DNA of 64,000 bases from Batrachochytrium dendrobatidis JAM81 (GCF_000203795.2 NW_006281114.1:372001-436000); one strand, 5' to 3'; counted from the first letter of the stretch, positions 45,001-57,868 are shown. Translations and numbers: made by a program. Notes: generated by a model not told the origin, from the sequence alone.

Positions 45001-48000
45001 TTAACCCATGCATTTGCTTGATCAATAAATTGAGTAAGAGTGGCAACCTCGGCCTGTACTTCAGGCATATGTTGAGCCTCTTTAAGTAGCTTGACAAAAG
45101 ACTTTAACGGTGGTGGAGATGTGGCTTCCAATAGCATACTCTTTAGTCGATTTCTCCATGAAGGCGTTTTTTCAGCAACTGCACAAACACGAGCTTCCAG
45201 TCTTGCTAGTTCTTCTTCCGTATACCGCATTTGCAAGACTAAAGCAGGTTTTTCGCATTCACAGAGCTTTGACACGTGCGCAAAACAAGACACATGGCCT
45301 GGACATCGTTCACAGGATACTCTTGAAAGGTAGCAGTACCGCTTACACGTTCTACATTGGTCATCATCCGAGGCATGATCGCCTATTTTTTCTTTAACAA
45401 TCTGAATTTTGCAGTTGAATATCACACTGTGTCGTCCATCAATTTCTCTCTGCCGCATTTGAGCAAACGAGTCGCGTAAAGATATTGCACAGTCTTCTGT
45501 CATTTTAGTCCGGGCTGTAGAAATCAGCAACTCATCCAACGAAAATACAGGCTGTTTGGCATATAAATGATATTCATGCTCACATTGAGCAGCAAATGGA
45601 ATCCAGTCCGGTAAAGTAAAATTCACTGCTTCGGCAAAATTAAAGCCATGATTGAAGCCAGCATGATACGATCTAGGAAATGTAATCACAAACTCGCCTG
45701 GATGATGATCCAGTGCAAACACTTCAACTCCATTGTCAACTAGCTTTTTGGGAGAAAGCATTGTTGTGATATGGAACAAAAGATCTGGGTTTTGCTTGAA
45801 TAGCTCTGGAAAAGTATCTCGCATCACATGTTCAAATTTCTGTGCATTGGATGATGGCACACCGTACCACGTTTTTGTTTCGCCCCAATGAAGATAGTTG
45901 ATAGAATATGAAAAATGATCTTCTGTGTGCCAACAAAAGGTAGAAAACACCATGCCCACATAAAGCCACGGGATCATCATACCGGAAATGTCGTTGCGAA
46001 TATGACAGAATAGAGATTTAGGCAAAATAGGAATATTGTTTAAATTCCATCCACAGCTTGAGTATGGATCCAAGGGTTGCTTTTCAGCAGTAGGAAACCC
46101 GCTGCCATGGTGAGATGAATGTAAATCAGCACCGTACTCCACTTCGATATCATTATAAGGAGACTCGATCAAGCGCCAAAACTCTTTTTCAATGTCATCT
46201 TCATAAACAACAAACTCTTCCTGTTCGTCGCAATATGTATGAAACCACTGCGCTTTGAATTTGTCGGCAACCTTTTGAAACTCGGAAAGTGAACGAAGCT
46301 TTTTGCGATCCTCAAATCCATAATCGTTACCGGATACCAAAATACATTTTGCACAGTACCATTCTCCTCGAGGAATAGTTTTCAATGGAGGTTTTAAACA
46401 TTTCGGATGAACCTGTATTTTGCAATCTTCGCACTTGAGCATTTTTTGTGTCAACTCTTCACGTGAGCAAATTTTGCAAGTCTACCCAAAATATACAAAT
46501 AGTATTAGTACTATGTCGACAAATAATATGGACAATACAAATGTACAGGCAATCAGTATCCCACCTTGCCGTATTTTTTTCGTCTTGCCTTTTTGGCAAG
46601 CTCTTTTTCTAAAGCAACCGCCTCGCGTTTTATGATGGCAGCTCCCTTGGCTGGACCAGCATCTAAATTTATTATACATGAATATACCATCAGCTTCATA
46701 TGGAGTACAACTTTGATGCATCTAACCCTACTTACCATAAAATTGTGTTTTTTTGATTGGCCGCTTGGCACGACCTCGAGTAGTGCTAATGGATGTGGTT
46801 TCCTTTTCTGATTCTGAGCTATTTTTTGTATAATTATCAGCCTGATCTTCAAGATCGTCATCATCCGGAGTTTGACTTTTTGATTCAGAAAAAGACGAGA
46901 CAGTAGATATGCGACTAGATTGTCTCAAAGAAGCCGAGTTATTTGCTTGGGAAGTGGTGCCTGGCATGGACTGTGATGTAATTGACCTACGTGATTTGCG
47001 ACTCGTGCGTCTATTGGGATCACAATAGTCATCATCAGATTCAGAATCGTCCACATTCATTGAATGGTCGGTAAAGGATATGATATTTGAAGCTGTGTTT
47101 CGTCGAGTAGATGATCGTTTTGTAGATGGTTCTGTCGAATAATCTGATAACTCGGATTTCAACATATCGTCCTTGTTTTCTTGACGGCTTGCTCTAGTCC
47201 TTATCTGACTTCCAAACGTGCTGGCAGAAGCCGTATCGGAGGAGATTGGAGTTGAACTCAAACTATGATCCGACTTTTGATGCTTTTCGACAAACTTTTC
47301 ATACGGAAGAATAAATTTTAAATATGCCTGTCGAATACTATGCGAGAGCGAAGTGCACGTGGTTCGATCCATTCCCATTTCAGTTCCAACCTCGATCCAT
47401 TTTTTAGATGCAGACACCTGTTCATAGCCACCTCGTTTTTGAACTTCCAACTTTAGTTGATGCAAGTCTATAGGTTTCTTGTTTAGAGTAGGAATATGCG
47501 TGAATGGAGTGCCTTGCTGTTGATGAAATTTCTGTAGCTGATCAAGATAATTGAGAACTGTACGGGAGCTGCCGCCAAGAGAGTTGAGCTCTTGCATGCG
47601 AGTTTTGAACCAAAATCTCTAAATGTTGGTAATTGACAATAGAGAAATTGGATTGTAGATCAAGAGATATACATGGCAGCACCAGTTAAATATATATGCA
47701 AGCAGTCGGATATTGAAAAAAAGTAGAGTTGAAGAGCCATTCCATATCAGATTATGCAAACCACAACGATATAAAGAAATTCAAGTAAAGTGTTAGCGAA
47801 TGATATTCTGTCGAATCAACTGATTATGCTGATAAATTTCTCATATTTCCAGAACAATTAAAGCAAAAGGAAAGTGCGAATAAAGCCATTCATCATGACT
47901 GCTGAAGTAGTCATGAATATTATATTTTCTGATAGAAACAATCCATTATGAATTAGTACTTGCCGTAGTATCGAGCGCAAACGACGGTTTCCAGCCAGCT

Positions 48001-48617
48001 GGTGGAATCACTTTGCATATGCCCGTCTTTTCTGCCAATGGACGTATTTGAGCAATATATGCCATGGGATCAGTGAATTCCTCTGCAGTGGGTCTGAATA
48101 CTGGTGCTTCTGGTATTCCAAACAGCCGATTGCTTTTTGGTATGTTTTGATTGTCGTTGAAGCAATTAGGATTATCATGTAAACCATTATCAGTTGGTGC
48201 ATGATTTCCCTGGCTCGTAGTTACTGGAACATCAGCTTGATCACATTGCTGTTCCAAATGCTGACAAACAGACTCACGAGGCTCGAATGAGTTAATTTCA
48301 ACTGCATGCTGATTTATTTCTGTAGTGATTTCTTGTTCATGAATGGGTGCTGCTGCCAAAGTACTTAATATGGATGAGCTGATATTCCAATGACTTGCAT
48401 GATTAAAACTGTGTGTACGAGAAGGAGTTGTTTTTATGGAATTCAAATCCAATTCAGGTGCTTGTTTTTTACTTGACTGTTCCAATGAATTCAATCTTGA
48501 AGCAGCTAGAGATGACCTCTTCATGGCTGTAGAAACAGGATTACTAATAGTTGATTCTGATTTCAGCCAAATTTTCTCGATTGAATTTTTGCTTTGAAGT
48601 TTCTTGCAATTAAACAT
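42033..48617 (-). CDS. KDM5: KDM5/JARID1 histone H3K4 demethylase
   Basis: About 2,000 aa from a start at 48617. Domains in order: JmjN ([20 protein letters not shown], exon ending near 47965), ARID (47597-47290, [18 protein letters not shown] to [12 protein letters not shown]), PHD1 (46500-46340, [13 protein letters not shown] to WYCAKC), JmjC (about 46000-45600), C5HC2 zinc finger (45380-45250), PLU-1 helical region, PHD2 (44070-43900) and PHD3 (43590-43440). The JmjC iron ligands are present: CWHTEDH gives His and Glu, and SYHAGFNHG gives the second His. The C-terminal ~400 residues are Ser/Pro-rich. The enzyme removes di- and trimethyl marks from H3K4 in chromatin. The full metazoan-like architecture is kept. 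The 5' end is 105 bp from a divergent gene. Confidence 0.95.
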
Positions 48618-48722
48618 TCGAGTTCTCCAATAACCACGTGACCATGCTTTATTATTTCAACTCAAGCCAAAACTAGTTTCAACAGCAGCAATTCAATCCA
48701 TTCGCATACTCAACGACACGCT
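48618..48722. promoter_or_regulatory. Short bidirectional promoter, KDM5 / unrecognised gene
   Basis: Only 105 bp separate the two divergent start codons, so any promoter elements must be shared or overlap coding sequence. No TATA box is obvious. Confidence 0.4.
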
Positions 48723-49415
48723 ATGCAAGAATCAAAACACATTAATTGTAGCAGATTCTTTAAAAAAGCAGCATCTTATTTCGGATACTGTAAAAGTCGA
48801 CAGACTGCATCAGACAAATGTCATGACATGCCAGAACCCATTCACATATCGACAAGTCGCGTCCAGTATCAAATAAACTCTACTCAACACCACGCCATGC
48901 AACCCAAGACACTTACTCAAGTAGATTCAGGATACCAATCTACAAGTTCAGTTGATATATACGCTGCTTTATGTGATAACTATGCTTTATTTGGGCAAAA
49001 TGGTATGGGAATACACGCCATACGTCGCAAACTGCAGAATGAAGACGCCAATATCACATACTTGACCGAAGAACAGGCAGCTAAATTAAAGGATACAATT
49101 TATGTGGATCCACTACTTTCACATGACAACGATTTCTGGGTATCTACACAGTCTTTAGAGTGCATGCATCACAAATTAGAAGCGTCATTTAATAAATGTG
49201 ACGAGTGCTTTGCGGATGACCAAGTAGCAGACATGTCCCATACATCTGGCGATCCTATTTTTTTTCAATCTTCGTTTCAAAGACGCATCTATATGGATAT
49301 TCAGACTCGACAAGACTCTGTAGATGCATGCAACTACAAAAGTGTTTATTCAAGAAAATCCAAACGGACCAAGATATTGCGTAGATGGTGGAAATCAAAT
49401 CCAAAACACGATTAG
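48723..49415 (+). CDS. Unrecognised single-exon basic protein
   Basis: An ATG-initiated 230-codon frame in the gap upstream of KDM5. I do not recognise a family. Composition is Ser/His/Lys-rich, with nine cysteines scattered (KHINCSRFF, GYCKSRQ, NKCDECFADD). The central part LFGQNGMGIHAIRRKLQNED looks globular. The C-terminus is strongly basic (RKSKRTKILRRWWKSNPK), like a nuclear localisation signal. It has no signal peptide or membrane helix. Frame length, the ATG start and its place beside a compact bidirectional promoter argue for a real gene. Absence of homology is the main doubt. Confidence 0.5.
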   Translation: MQESKHINCSRFFKKAASYFGYCKSRQTASDKCHDMPEPIHISTSRVQYQINSTQHHAMQPKTLTQVDSGYQSTSSVDIYAALCDNYALFGQNGMGIHAIRRKLQNEDANITYLTEEQAAKLKDTIYVDPLLSHDNDFWVSTQSLECMHHKLEASFNKCDECFADDQVADMSHTSGDPIFFQSSFQRRIYMDIQTRQDSVDACNYKSVYSRKSKRTKILRRWWKSNPKHD

Positions 49416-50065
49416 AATCATACACTGATTTACCACAGGGCTCACTTATAAAATATAGGGCGATGACATCTGTCTACATTTGGATTGGTAGAGTATGATT
49501 GAATGATGCAATCATGAAGTGGTATAATCAATTGTTGTGTAAAATATATAATAGTAAATAAATGAATGCTGTAGCAATAATGCTAATACATTGATGTAAT
49601 TTCAGTTGTAAATTCCCGTCCGATTGCTTCATAATTAGTCATATTCACGCAGAATGAAGCATTAAACAAGGGAGTCTATAACTAACGGTCCGTCTCATAA
49701 AGTGACTGTTGAGTTGACTGAAAAACACTTTCTTTTAGTTTTTTTCTGACGATTGGGATATATAGCTGCATTACTGAGATATGCAATGATTGGTTTTTAA
49801 ACTAGAGCGCGAATGTGAGATTAAAATACAAGAGTTTGTAGAGAGTTGTATTGAAAACAGTTGAATTACAATGAATTGAGTGATTGTACAATAAAGACAA
49901 TTTCAATCCAAAATCATAGATTGTGCAATAAGCGTCGATTTCCAGTAGAAAAGCAGTGAATATTCAGCCGTTATTTATTCCAAAGCAATCATTACAGAAT
50001 AAAGTTTCGTTTTACATTCACTACGGCTCAACTGTCAATTTCAACATCAGTTTTTAGTAATCGAC
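49416..50065. other. Intergenic upstream of CAF-1 large subunit, mostly repeat copy C
   Basis: About 650 bp. 49785-50035 is repeat copy C, ending only 30 bp before the CAF-1 start codon. 49639-49662 carries an inverted copy of the end motif. No gene is supported. Confidence 0.45.
49785..50035 (+). repeat. Degenerate dispersed intergenic repeat, copy C
   Basis: Collinear with copy B (19797-20130), sharing GAGCGCGAA..GAGATTA, GAGTTGTATTGA, GTGATTGTACAAT, GATTGTGCA, AGTAGAAAAGC and TTATTCCAAAGCAA. It lacks the TGACTACCA block. It overlaps the likely promoter and 5' leader of the CAF-1 gene. Confidence 0.6.
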
Positions 50066-53000
50066 ATGCTCGGATCTATGCATGAAGATGGTTCTACTAA
50101 TCATGATATCTCCATGAGTTCATCTAATAACACTGCTGCTTCGATACCTTTAACAAATACTACTATTATGGACTCTTTAAACAAACATCCTCAGTCACTC
50201 GACGACTCTGCGCTTTCTGCTGCATCCACTCTGATTGAGCAACCCATTACAAATGTATCAACTCCACAAAAGTCTTCTCAGCTTCCATGTGTCGAGTTCC
50301 AAAAGGTATCGTTTACTATTCATCTTATTGTTTTTATCACTTTCAAATCACTTTTGATACTGGTCAACTTACGATTTCGGACAATTCAAGCTGCTGGACA
50401 TTCGCAAAAACAAAATCGACTTTAAAGAGAAACCTATGCATTTATCCAAGCATCCATATACTATTTTAGGTTTGAATTCATGAATCCATTTTATTGTCGA
50501 GTTTTAAATCATATTTGACCTGCATGACAATCTGGCTTTTTCTAATCTGTTTGGTAACGCATTTGTATGATATTAGAATTGGCAAAATTCTTTGCTTTTA
50601 GAACGGATCCTACCAATATTTTAAATTCGCAATCAACTACATTCGATTCATTGATTGCCATGCTTATCCAAGACTCGTCTTTCACTTTGCATCATCTTTT
50701 AAAAACCGTCACTGATCAGCTTTGTCCGATTACATTTGAAAATCAGTCAACAACCAGAGGTACATACTGATTAATATCTATTGATACATTACATTCTATT
50801 TAAATTTTTAAATTGTATGTTTGATCATGCATGAGATACTCACTGATGCGTACATGATTTGAAATGGTAGAGGTGTCAATGGTCAAAGCATGGCTAGAAT
50901 CTTGCATTGTACGAATTGCGTCTCGTAATAACTACGGGTTTCAACTGGATAATGGAGAAACTCCATTAGTAAGACCCATCACATACTCTTGTTGTGATCC
51001 ATCACTTGCATATTGACTCAAACTATTTTCAATTCTTATTCAGTCGGTATCTGTTTTTCGATGGGAAGTCAAACATCTGGATCTTTTTCAACCAGAAATC
51101 CGCAAACTTATTGAAACAAGAATGGCAGCTCGTGATACTGCGTGTAAAGCCATGAAAAAGTATATTCAAGACTTGTCTCCTGATGCACGCGCTAGTTTAT
51201 TTTCCATGACTCCTGGAACTAAACGTAAAGCTGATGGCGCAGAGATTCGATCTTCCTCCAAAGTAATGTTTTGATGTATTCCTCTCAAGTAGCTTTCTTT
51301 AATGTTCAGTCATGTATTCATTGATTTGGTTTGTTATCAGGAGGCCAAAATCAAGGAAAAGGAATCTAGAGATATAGAGCGACAACGTAAAGAAAATGAA
51401 AAGGCTGCTGAAAAACAACGCAAAGAAAATGAAAAGGCTATTGAAAAACAGCGCAAGGAAGACGAAAAGGCATTGGAACGAGCAGCTAAAAAGTGCAAAA
51501 AGGTTGAATCTATCCATTTCATTATCAATTCGTGTCTATATTATATTTGTATTTTAAACATCTACTTGTGTATGACTTGCGCTTTAGGATGCCGAACGAA
51601 AAGCTTCCAAGGAAGCCAAAGAGTTGAATGAAGTCAAGGAAGTGGAAGAACGAGAGAAAAAAAAGAATGCTACTGTATGTTGAACCAGTCTATTACCACA
51701 ATCGTGTGTAACTGTATTTTGCTGTTTTTCTTGTATACGATGTTCAAACTGACTTATTTGACATTGCAGCCTGGCCAAAAAACGCTTGCTGGGTTTGTGT
51801 TTAGTGTGTCCAAGGAAAAAAAAGAAACTGTAGGAGGCTCAATAGCTTGTGAATGTACGACTGATATTTGTCAATTATGCTGGTTTGCTATAGTTTAAAT
51901 CAGTGTTTTGCGTCATGTAACCCACAAATTCAACTAATGTTGATATATTACATGTATATAGATGCAGACTATATGTCATACTTTCAACCATTTCACGTAA
52001 AGGAAACTGTTACTGTATCATCAATTCATCCATTAGAGCATGTAAAGCCGTTTCCTATTGGTCTCACTTTTCCAGAAATAGACATCAACTCGTGTAAGTT
52101 TGTAATACTGTCGTCAGTTAATTTCCTATTATTCGATCCATTGACTCATGTTTTTTAAATATATGCCATGTCTAGGCATATTAGATTTTAAGTTATTTTG
52201 CAGCAACAAGTCAAAAATACACTCAGTGAGGAGGTTTCCGCGTAATTTGGATTTGGCAGATGATGGTAATATTTTACTTCAATCACGCACATGGAAACTG
52301 ATTGGATTTGCAGAAAACATTCGGCCTCCATATTTTGGTGAGTGAAAGACATACTATGATGATTGTTGTTTGATAAAAATGCAATTTGATGAGATGGATT
52401 GGGTTACTGATGATTATAAATCGACTATTGTTGTATTTTTATGGTTAGGAACATGGTCCAAAGTAAGCAAGTATGTGACTGGAAGACGCCCATTTTGCAA
52501 CAAGGAACCCACACTTGAATATGATGTGGATAGCGAGGCTGAGTGGGAGGAAGATGAGCCGGGCGAAGAACTCAAATCTGAAGATGAGGACGAAGACGAA
52601 GACATTACTGCAGATGATGATGAAGACGAGGTAATTTTTACAGTATTTGCGATTTATACATCGCTTTTTGTTTTTATCCAGCTAAATTAGCATGTATTTG
52701 GCACTAGAATCAATGGCTCGTTCCTCATGGATACCTGTCGGACGATGAAGGAATTGAAGAAGACGATCCTGGTTGTGATTCATCTGGTACAAAACCCAAA
52801 ATGAATGGTGATAATCCGTCAAAGCGAAAAAACTTGGTGCATCTTGTTCCAGTGATCAGCGGACCGCACTTTTCAAACACAAGCGATCCTCTTCCAGCCA
52901 CAGATCCACTTTCCATGCTAACAGTCGAGATCATTGGAGGTATATTTTTGACTGGGATACGTTTATTGACAATATAGAGTGTTGAGATGCTTGTTAATTT

Positions 53001-54918
53001 GACACTTTTTGACGATGATTACAGACTATACAATACCAATTGACCCATATCATACTACAGTGGTGCATACTGATGATATTGTACAAGTCAAAAAAACACC
53101 CAAATCTCAAAAATCAATGTTTCCTAAAGAACACTTGCCTGATCTTATCCAGGTGAATCAATAGTTTACAATTGAGTGACATTATATTAAACTAACGAGG
53201 TTTGTATTTTGATGCTAGTTGGTTTCTGGGCGAGAGGCGCGAATCGCAGATCTCGTTGATGAGTTCAAGGCATTAGTACCCACTGCGACAAAAGCAGCGA
53301 TTGAAAGCATGATCCGATCCATTGCCATTCGTAAAAAGGAAAAACATGATGCAGTATGTTTTATTCATCTATCGACACGAATTGTTTCAATATGACTGAT
53401 TACTGTATACTATGCTGCTGAATATAGCGTCACAAATGGTACCTCATTGAACCCAACTTGTTACCATTGGAAAGCACGCCAACGAAATCACCATTCAAGC
53501 AGACTTGTGTGTCTGTTGAAATACCTGCTCAACCCATTGCTTCCATATTTGAGACCCCAAAGAAAAAAAAGGTTGCTAAGCAAATGACACTTTTGGATAC
53601 GATCAGTACACCTACCAAGACACCAACTCGTGCATTTAAACAAACCATGAGTAATTCTACGAGTACAAAAAAGAATTCAACACCGCCTAAAAATGAGTTG
53701 GTAACGGACGCTGAATCGATTGTGCTTCCTCTAAAGCGACGCTTTAGTGACTCGTGCCATAACACTGTAAGATTTTGTATCAGATGTTTTTTATTGAATC
53801 TGTACAATTCGATGATTTACTTGTAGCTGATTTGATCTATAATTTGATAGGAGATGCTAAATGTATTGAAAAAAGCGAATCAGCAGCCCAATGTGTGTTT
53901 AGAACTTCTTTCTTCGGAGATGTTTTCTCGGCAGGATGTCATAGCAGGTTTATCATGTGATTTACTCACAGCACTCATCATGATTGTACTCGAGTATGTT
54001 AAAGTGTTTTGAATGTTTGATGTGTTAAAGGATTGGTATTGATATTTAATTTGCGTTACAATTCAGTATCCGAGTGGACAACATAGTCAAATCGAAATGC
54101 ATGAGACTGGTGGGGAATTACGTGACAGTTGTGGAAACACTTGGTCAATTATACACCGAGTCTGAAGATGGATCAACGTACCAGTAAGAATGTATTTTGA
54201 AAAAGAGTTTTAGTTGATGTGTATTGAATTTTATATATAGATTAGCGTCGGTTATTTCTAATACGGTATTTTCAAGTTCCGAGTTTTTGAATGCAATGGA
54301 TCAAACCATTGCACTTTCCAAAAAAAACAGTTGAGTTTTTAGTTTGATTTGTAATGTGAATTAGAGATACTGATGTATAGTATTGGATAGATGCTGAATG
54401 GCCAGTTATCAAGAATGCAGTAAGTTGTAAACTGATTTTAAGTGTATGTGATGGATTTTAACCATTTGATTTGAAGTTGCGAGTAGTCGCGCATCTGCTT
54501 GCATCGGAGCATGTACTATCCAAGACGGCATACAAGAGTAAGAAGTTTAGATTAGATTAGCGTATAAGATTTATACTGACATTATTTGAATCAGAGTTTG
54601 AGTCAGATGTGGCCAACAAATGGAATTTATCCATTGGAATGTTACTCTCAGAAATGCAAGTTGAAGCAGCAGGATATGCAGCAGCAATTATATCACAATC
54701 CATACATGCATGCCATGATCAATCAGCAGTAATACGAATTCAACAATCATTATCGCAGTTTATCAACCAATACAAGGCAAGTTTAAATTGAATTCATTTA
54801 TCAGATGAAACCGTGAGTTGACATGGAATGTATGCGTTAGGATAATGAACAGTGTGCAGGAGCAATAGCTTATGCACAATCTGCGATTCAATTCAAGACC
54901 GAAACGACACAACAATAA
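50066..54918 (+). CDS. CHAF1A: Chromatin assembly factor 1 large subunit (CAF-1 p150/Cac1) with C-terminal extension
   Basis: Many small exons from ATG 50066. After a Ser/Thr-rich N-terminus and LLDIRKNKIDFKEKPM (50390-50437) come a helical region, the KER domain (51340-51660, repeated ERQRKENEKA units) and the GFV block. The conserved core follows: RPPYFGTWSKVSKYVTGRRP then YDVDSEAEWEEDEPGEEL (52325-52570), an acidic run and VPHGYLSDDEGIEEDDPG. This region binds H3-H4. The winged-helix domain (ARIADLVDEFKALVPTATK to HKWYLIEPN, 53220-53460) normally lies near the end. Here in-frame exons appear to continue for several hundred residues to a stop at 54916. CAF-1 deposits H3-H4 during replication. 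That the 53860-54918 exons belong to this gene, not to a neighbour, is inference. Confidence 0.85.
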
Positions 54919-54976
54919 AGAGAGTTTATGATATGAAACTGAGTGGTTTCAGTTACGAATACCATCTTCACTGTTC

Positions 54977-57618
54977 ATGTTCACAGCACCATCCACCTCA
55001 TCCACAGCTAATCATGACTTGGAAACTGAGCAAACTCATCCAGAAACCCCTGTTGATGACAGATACAGTACGGATCCATTATTAGATAGTAATAATATAA
55101 GAAACAATAATTCAGAAACAGTTGCAGAAGGTTGTGGAGATCGGACCAATGCTGGCTTCATACAGTCAGTGTTCTCATACTTGGTTCCACATTACAGACA
55201 AGCTGTAGCAGGTCAGGTCTCTCCTGAGCCTGTTACAGTAGTCTCAAATGTCTCAGTAACCAGCCATTCCCAACCCGAGTCACTCCAAAGAGTATCTTCT
55301 GTCACTCCATCCACCGATGCATCCACAGATACGTCCATGTCATGTCATCCAAGTTGGACTCGGAGTGCAGACAATAACTCTCCTGTCTTGGAAACTGCAA
55401 TCAATTTAGAACAGTCGAATCCTTCTGTGTCCATGGCAGGCATCAATTCAAAAAGATTGAAAGCAAGTGTATTGCCTAGACTGAGTATTGTTCGTCCAAC
55501 TCAGATTACTCGTTCTACTCAACCTGCTTCCATCTTGGATTCAAATGGTTACACTGTGTATGGATCTCTACAAACAGAGGTAATTTCAATCTGATTATCT
55601 TGCATTCAATTCGTTTATTCATATTGCATTCATTGAATTAGCTTCCAGGTACTTATCCTGCTTCGAGATCGATCGATCCTGTTCAAATCTCCACATCTCA
55701 AGGTAGTGTTGATAACTGTCAGTAGATTTAAATCATTACATTCTTTACTCATTTACTGTTAGATACACAACGTCATCCATCAGCTGTTTTTGGATTGAAT
55801 CGTCGGGGTTCACGAAACTCGCAACCGCAGAGTGGTTTAGAACCTCGTTTAAAAGGCACACATGCATTTGGAGAATGTAAGTGGTTCAACTCCTCATTTA
55901 CTATTTGAATGTGTATAGATACTTGACATAATCTTATTTTTTAATAAAGGGCGGAAATCCGTTTCACTGTCCATTCATCAAATAAAACGAAAAATCGTCG
56001 ATAGTGTCAAGGCACATACAAAAGGATTTACCGATGCTAGAATGCCTATACATCCAGAAAATATGCTACGTGTATTTGTTGTGACATGGAATATTCATGG
56101 CCATGTAAGTGTTTTAATCTTGCAATCATCTGTGTTCACGAGTCATTCCAATATTGATTATTTCATTCATGGCAATTCATGTATAATATATCCAACACAT
56201 ACTGTAGCTGCCGGTTGGAAATTTAGCTACACTTTTTGGCATTCATGATCCTTTGACTGCGTCACAATCAATGCAAACAGACTCACACTCCAAATTCAAC
56301 GAATGTCATTTTGTTGCCGTGTCAACCCAAGAATGTCAACAAGGTGTAGATTCTACACGTAAAAAAACATGGGAGAAAATGCTGGCCGGCTTTCTTTCTT
56401 CAGCCTATACTCTAGTATGCACAGAAAGTATTGGTGGAATCCATTTAACCGTGTTTGTGCGATCTGATGTAGCAGATTTGGTTACAGAAGTCATCTCTTC
56501 AAGAATATCTACTGGAATTGGCAATGTTTTGGGAAATAAGGGTAGCGCTGCTATTGCTGTTCAATTTGATGGTGTTTCCATTTTATTTGTTGATTCACAC
56601 TTTGCTGGTAGGTGCCAAGTTATGCGTTTAAACTTTGACATCACTGTGCTTCAGTGGTAACTTGAAGATAGGTATGTGTTAAACTGACAAGTGTATTTAG
56701 CGCATCAGGAGAAAGTCACTGCAAGAAATAGAGACTATGAACGAACTGAAAATGGGATGGTTCTTCCTGGATTTGATGAAAGCGACTCTAGCATTCCGCG
56801 TTTGTCTGATAGATTCGATTATGTATTTTGGGCAGGTGATCTCAACTATCGTATAAACGGAACTCGAGCAATAGTTGACTCGCTTATTTTAAACAACCAG
56901 CTTGAAGTGAGTTTCAACACAACTCGTGTACCAAATACAACAAATCTATTGCATTTGATCAGCATCTAACACTTGTTTTGAATCCATCTAGGTGTTAATC
57001 AACAATGATCAATTAGCCACTGAAATGCATAAAGGAAAATGTTTTATTGGATTTCAAGAACATCCTATACATTTTATTCCAACTTACAAGTTTGATGTCA
57101 TGGCACCTACCTCTCCAACATCTTATACTTCTGCATTGCCTTTTGTAACAGCATCAAGTCCAACAAGGCGACTATCTGGTGAATCCAGTATACCACCAGT
57201 TGACATTGATCCCTTTGGTTACGATTCGAGTCGAAAAGCTCGAATTCCTTCTTGGACAGATCGCATCCTTTACAAATCTCGTTGCACACTACACAAAGGC
57301 ATACCAAGAAACGCGGGTTCGGCAAGTAGTTCAAGTATTCGAGAGTCGGCGATTGCTCATGGATACAAAAAGCCCATTACACCAGAAGTTTATTCCAGTA
57401 GAATGGAGATTGATATTTCTGATCACAAGGCAGTGTATGGAATTTTTGCTATTAACCACATGGTAAAACGGACAAAACGACAAGTTCACTGCAATAGAAC
57501 AGAGTATGGAATTAATTCAGGAGATCCTGTTCGATTGGTATTACCTAATCGTACCTTGCACGTACAAGAGTCACAAAACAGTAGTTCAAAATGCAGATTT
57601 GGCTGCTGTATTCAATAA
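54977..57618 (+). CDS. INPP5E-like inositol polyphosphate 5-phosphatase with C-terminal CaaX box
   Basis: A multi-exon gene from ATG 54977. The first ~280 residues are Ser/Thr/Pro-rich. The 5-phosphatase (DNase I-like) domain then shows RVFVVTWNIHGH, VAVSTQEC, NKGSAAIAVQF, FVDSHFAAHQEKVTARN, FDYVFWAGDLNYRI, the INPP5E-like block HKGKCFIGFQEHPIHFIPTY, KARIPSWTDRILYKS and DISDHKAVYG. All catalytic motifs (WNIHG, QE, SHFAAH, GDLNYRI, PSWTDRIL, SDHKAV) are intact. The protein ends CRFGCCIQ: the last four residues CCIQ fit a prenylation CaaX box, as in INPP5E (CSVS) and INPP5A. INPP5E removes the 5-phosphate from PI(4,5)P2 and PIP3 in the ciliary membrane. A flagellar role in zoospores is inference. 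CAF-1 ends 58 bp upstream. Confidence 0.88.
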
Positions 57619-57868
57619 CATACTGATTTGAATCAGACCGAGTATCATCCACTCTGACTGATTCAAACAGAATTTTAATACTATAGAAACAAATGGTGTG
57701 TTTTGATTATATTCTGAATAGTACTTGATTTAATGCCATCAAAAGTGTTGCAGATGAGTCAACAGCATGAATACCAACACGAATGCAAATTGGAGTCATC
57801 TAACCTCGATCATGATTCAACACATACAGATTGACTAGTGTATTTATTGTGTAATAGATGCATAGGTA
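57619..57868. other. Convergent 3' gap between the INPP5E-like and FIT genes
   Basis: 250 bp, AT-rich, presumably the two 3' untranslated regions. Nothing else was seen. Confidence 0.4.

Noticed and set aside
47073..47081. U12-donor-like ATATCCTTT on the minus strand
   Set aside because: It lies in continuous KDM5 coding sequence with no matching branch site or acceptor nearby.
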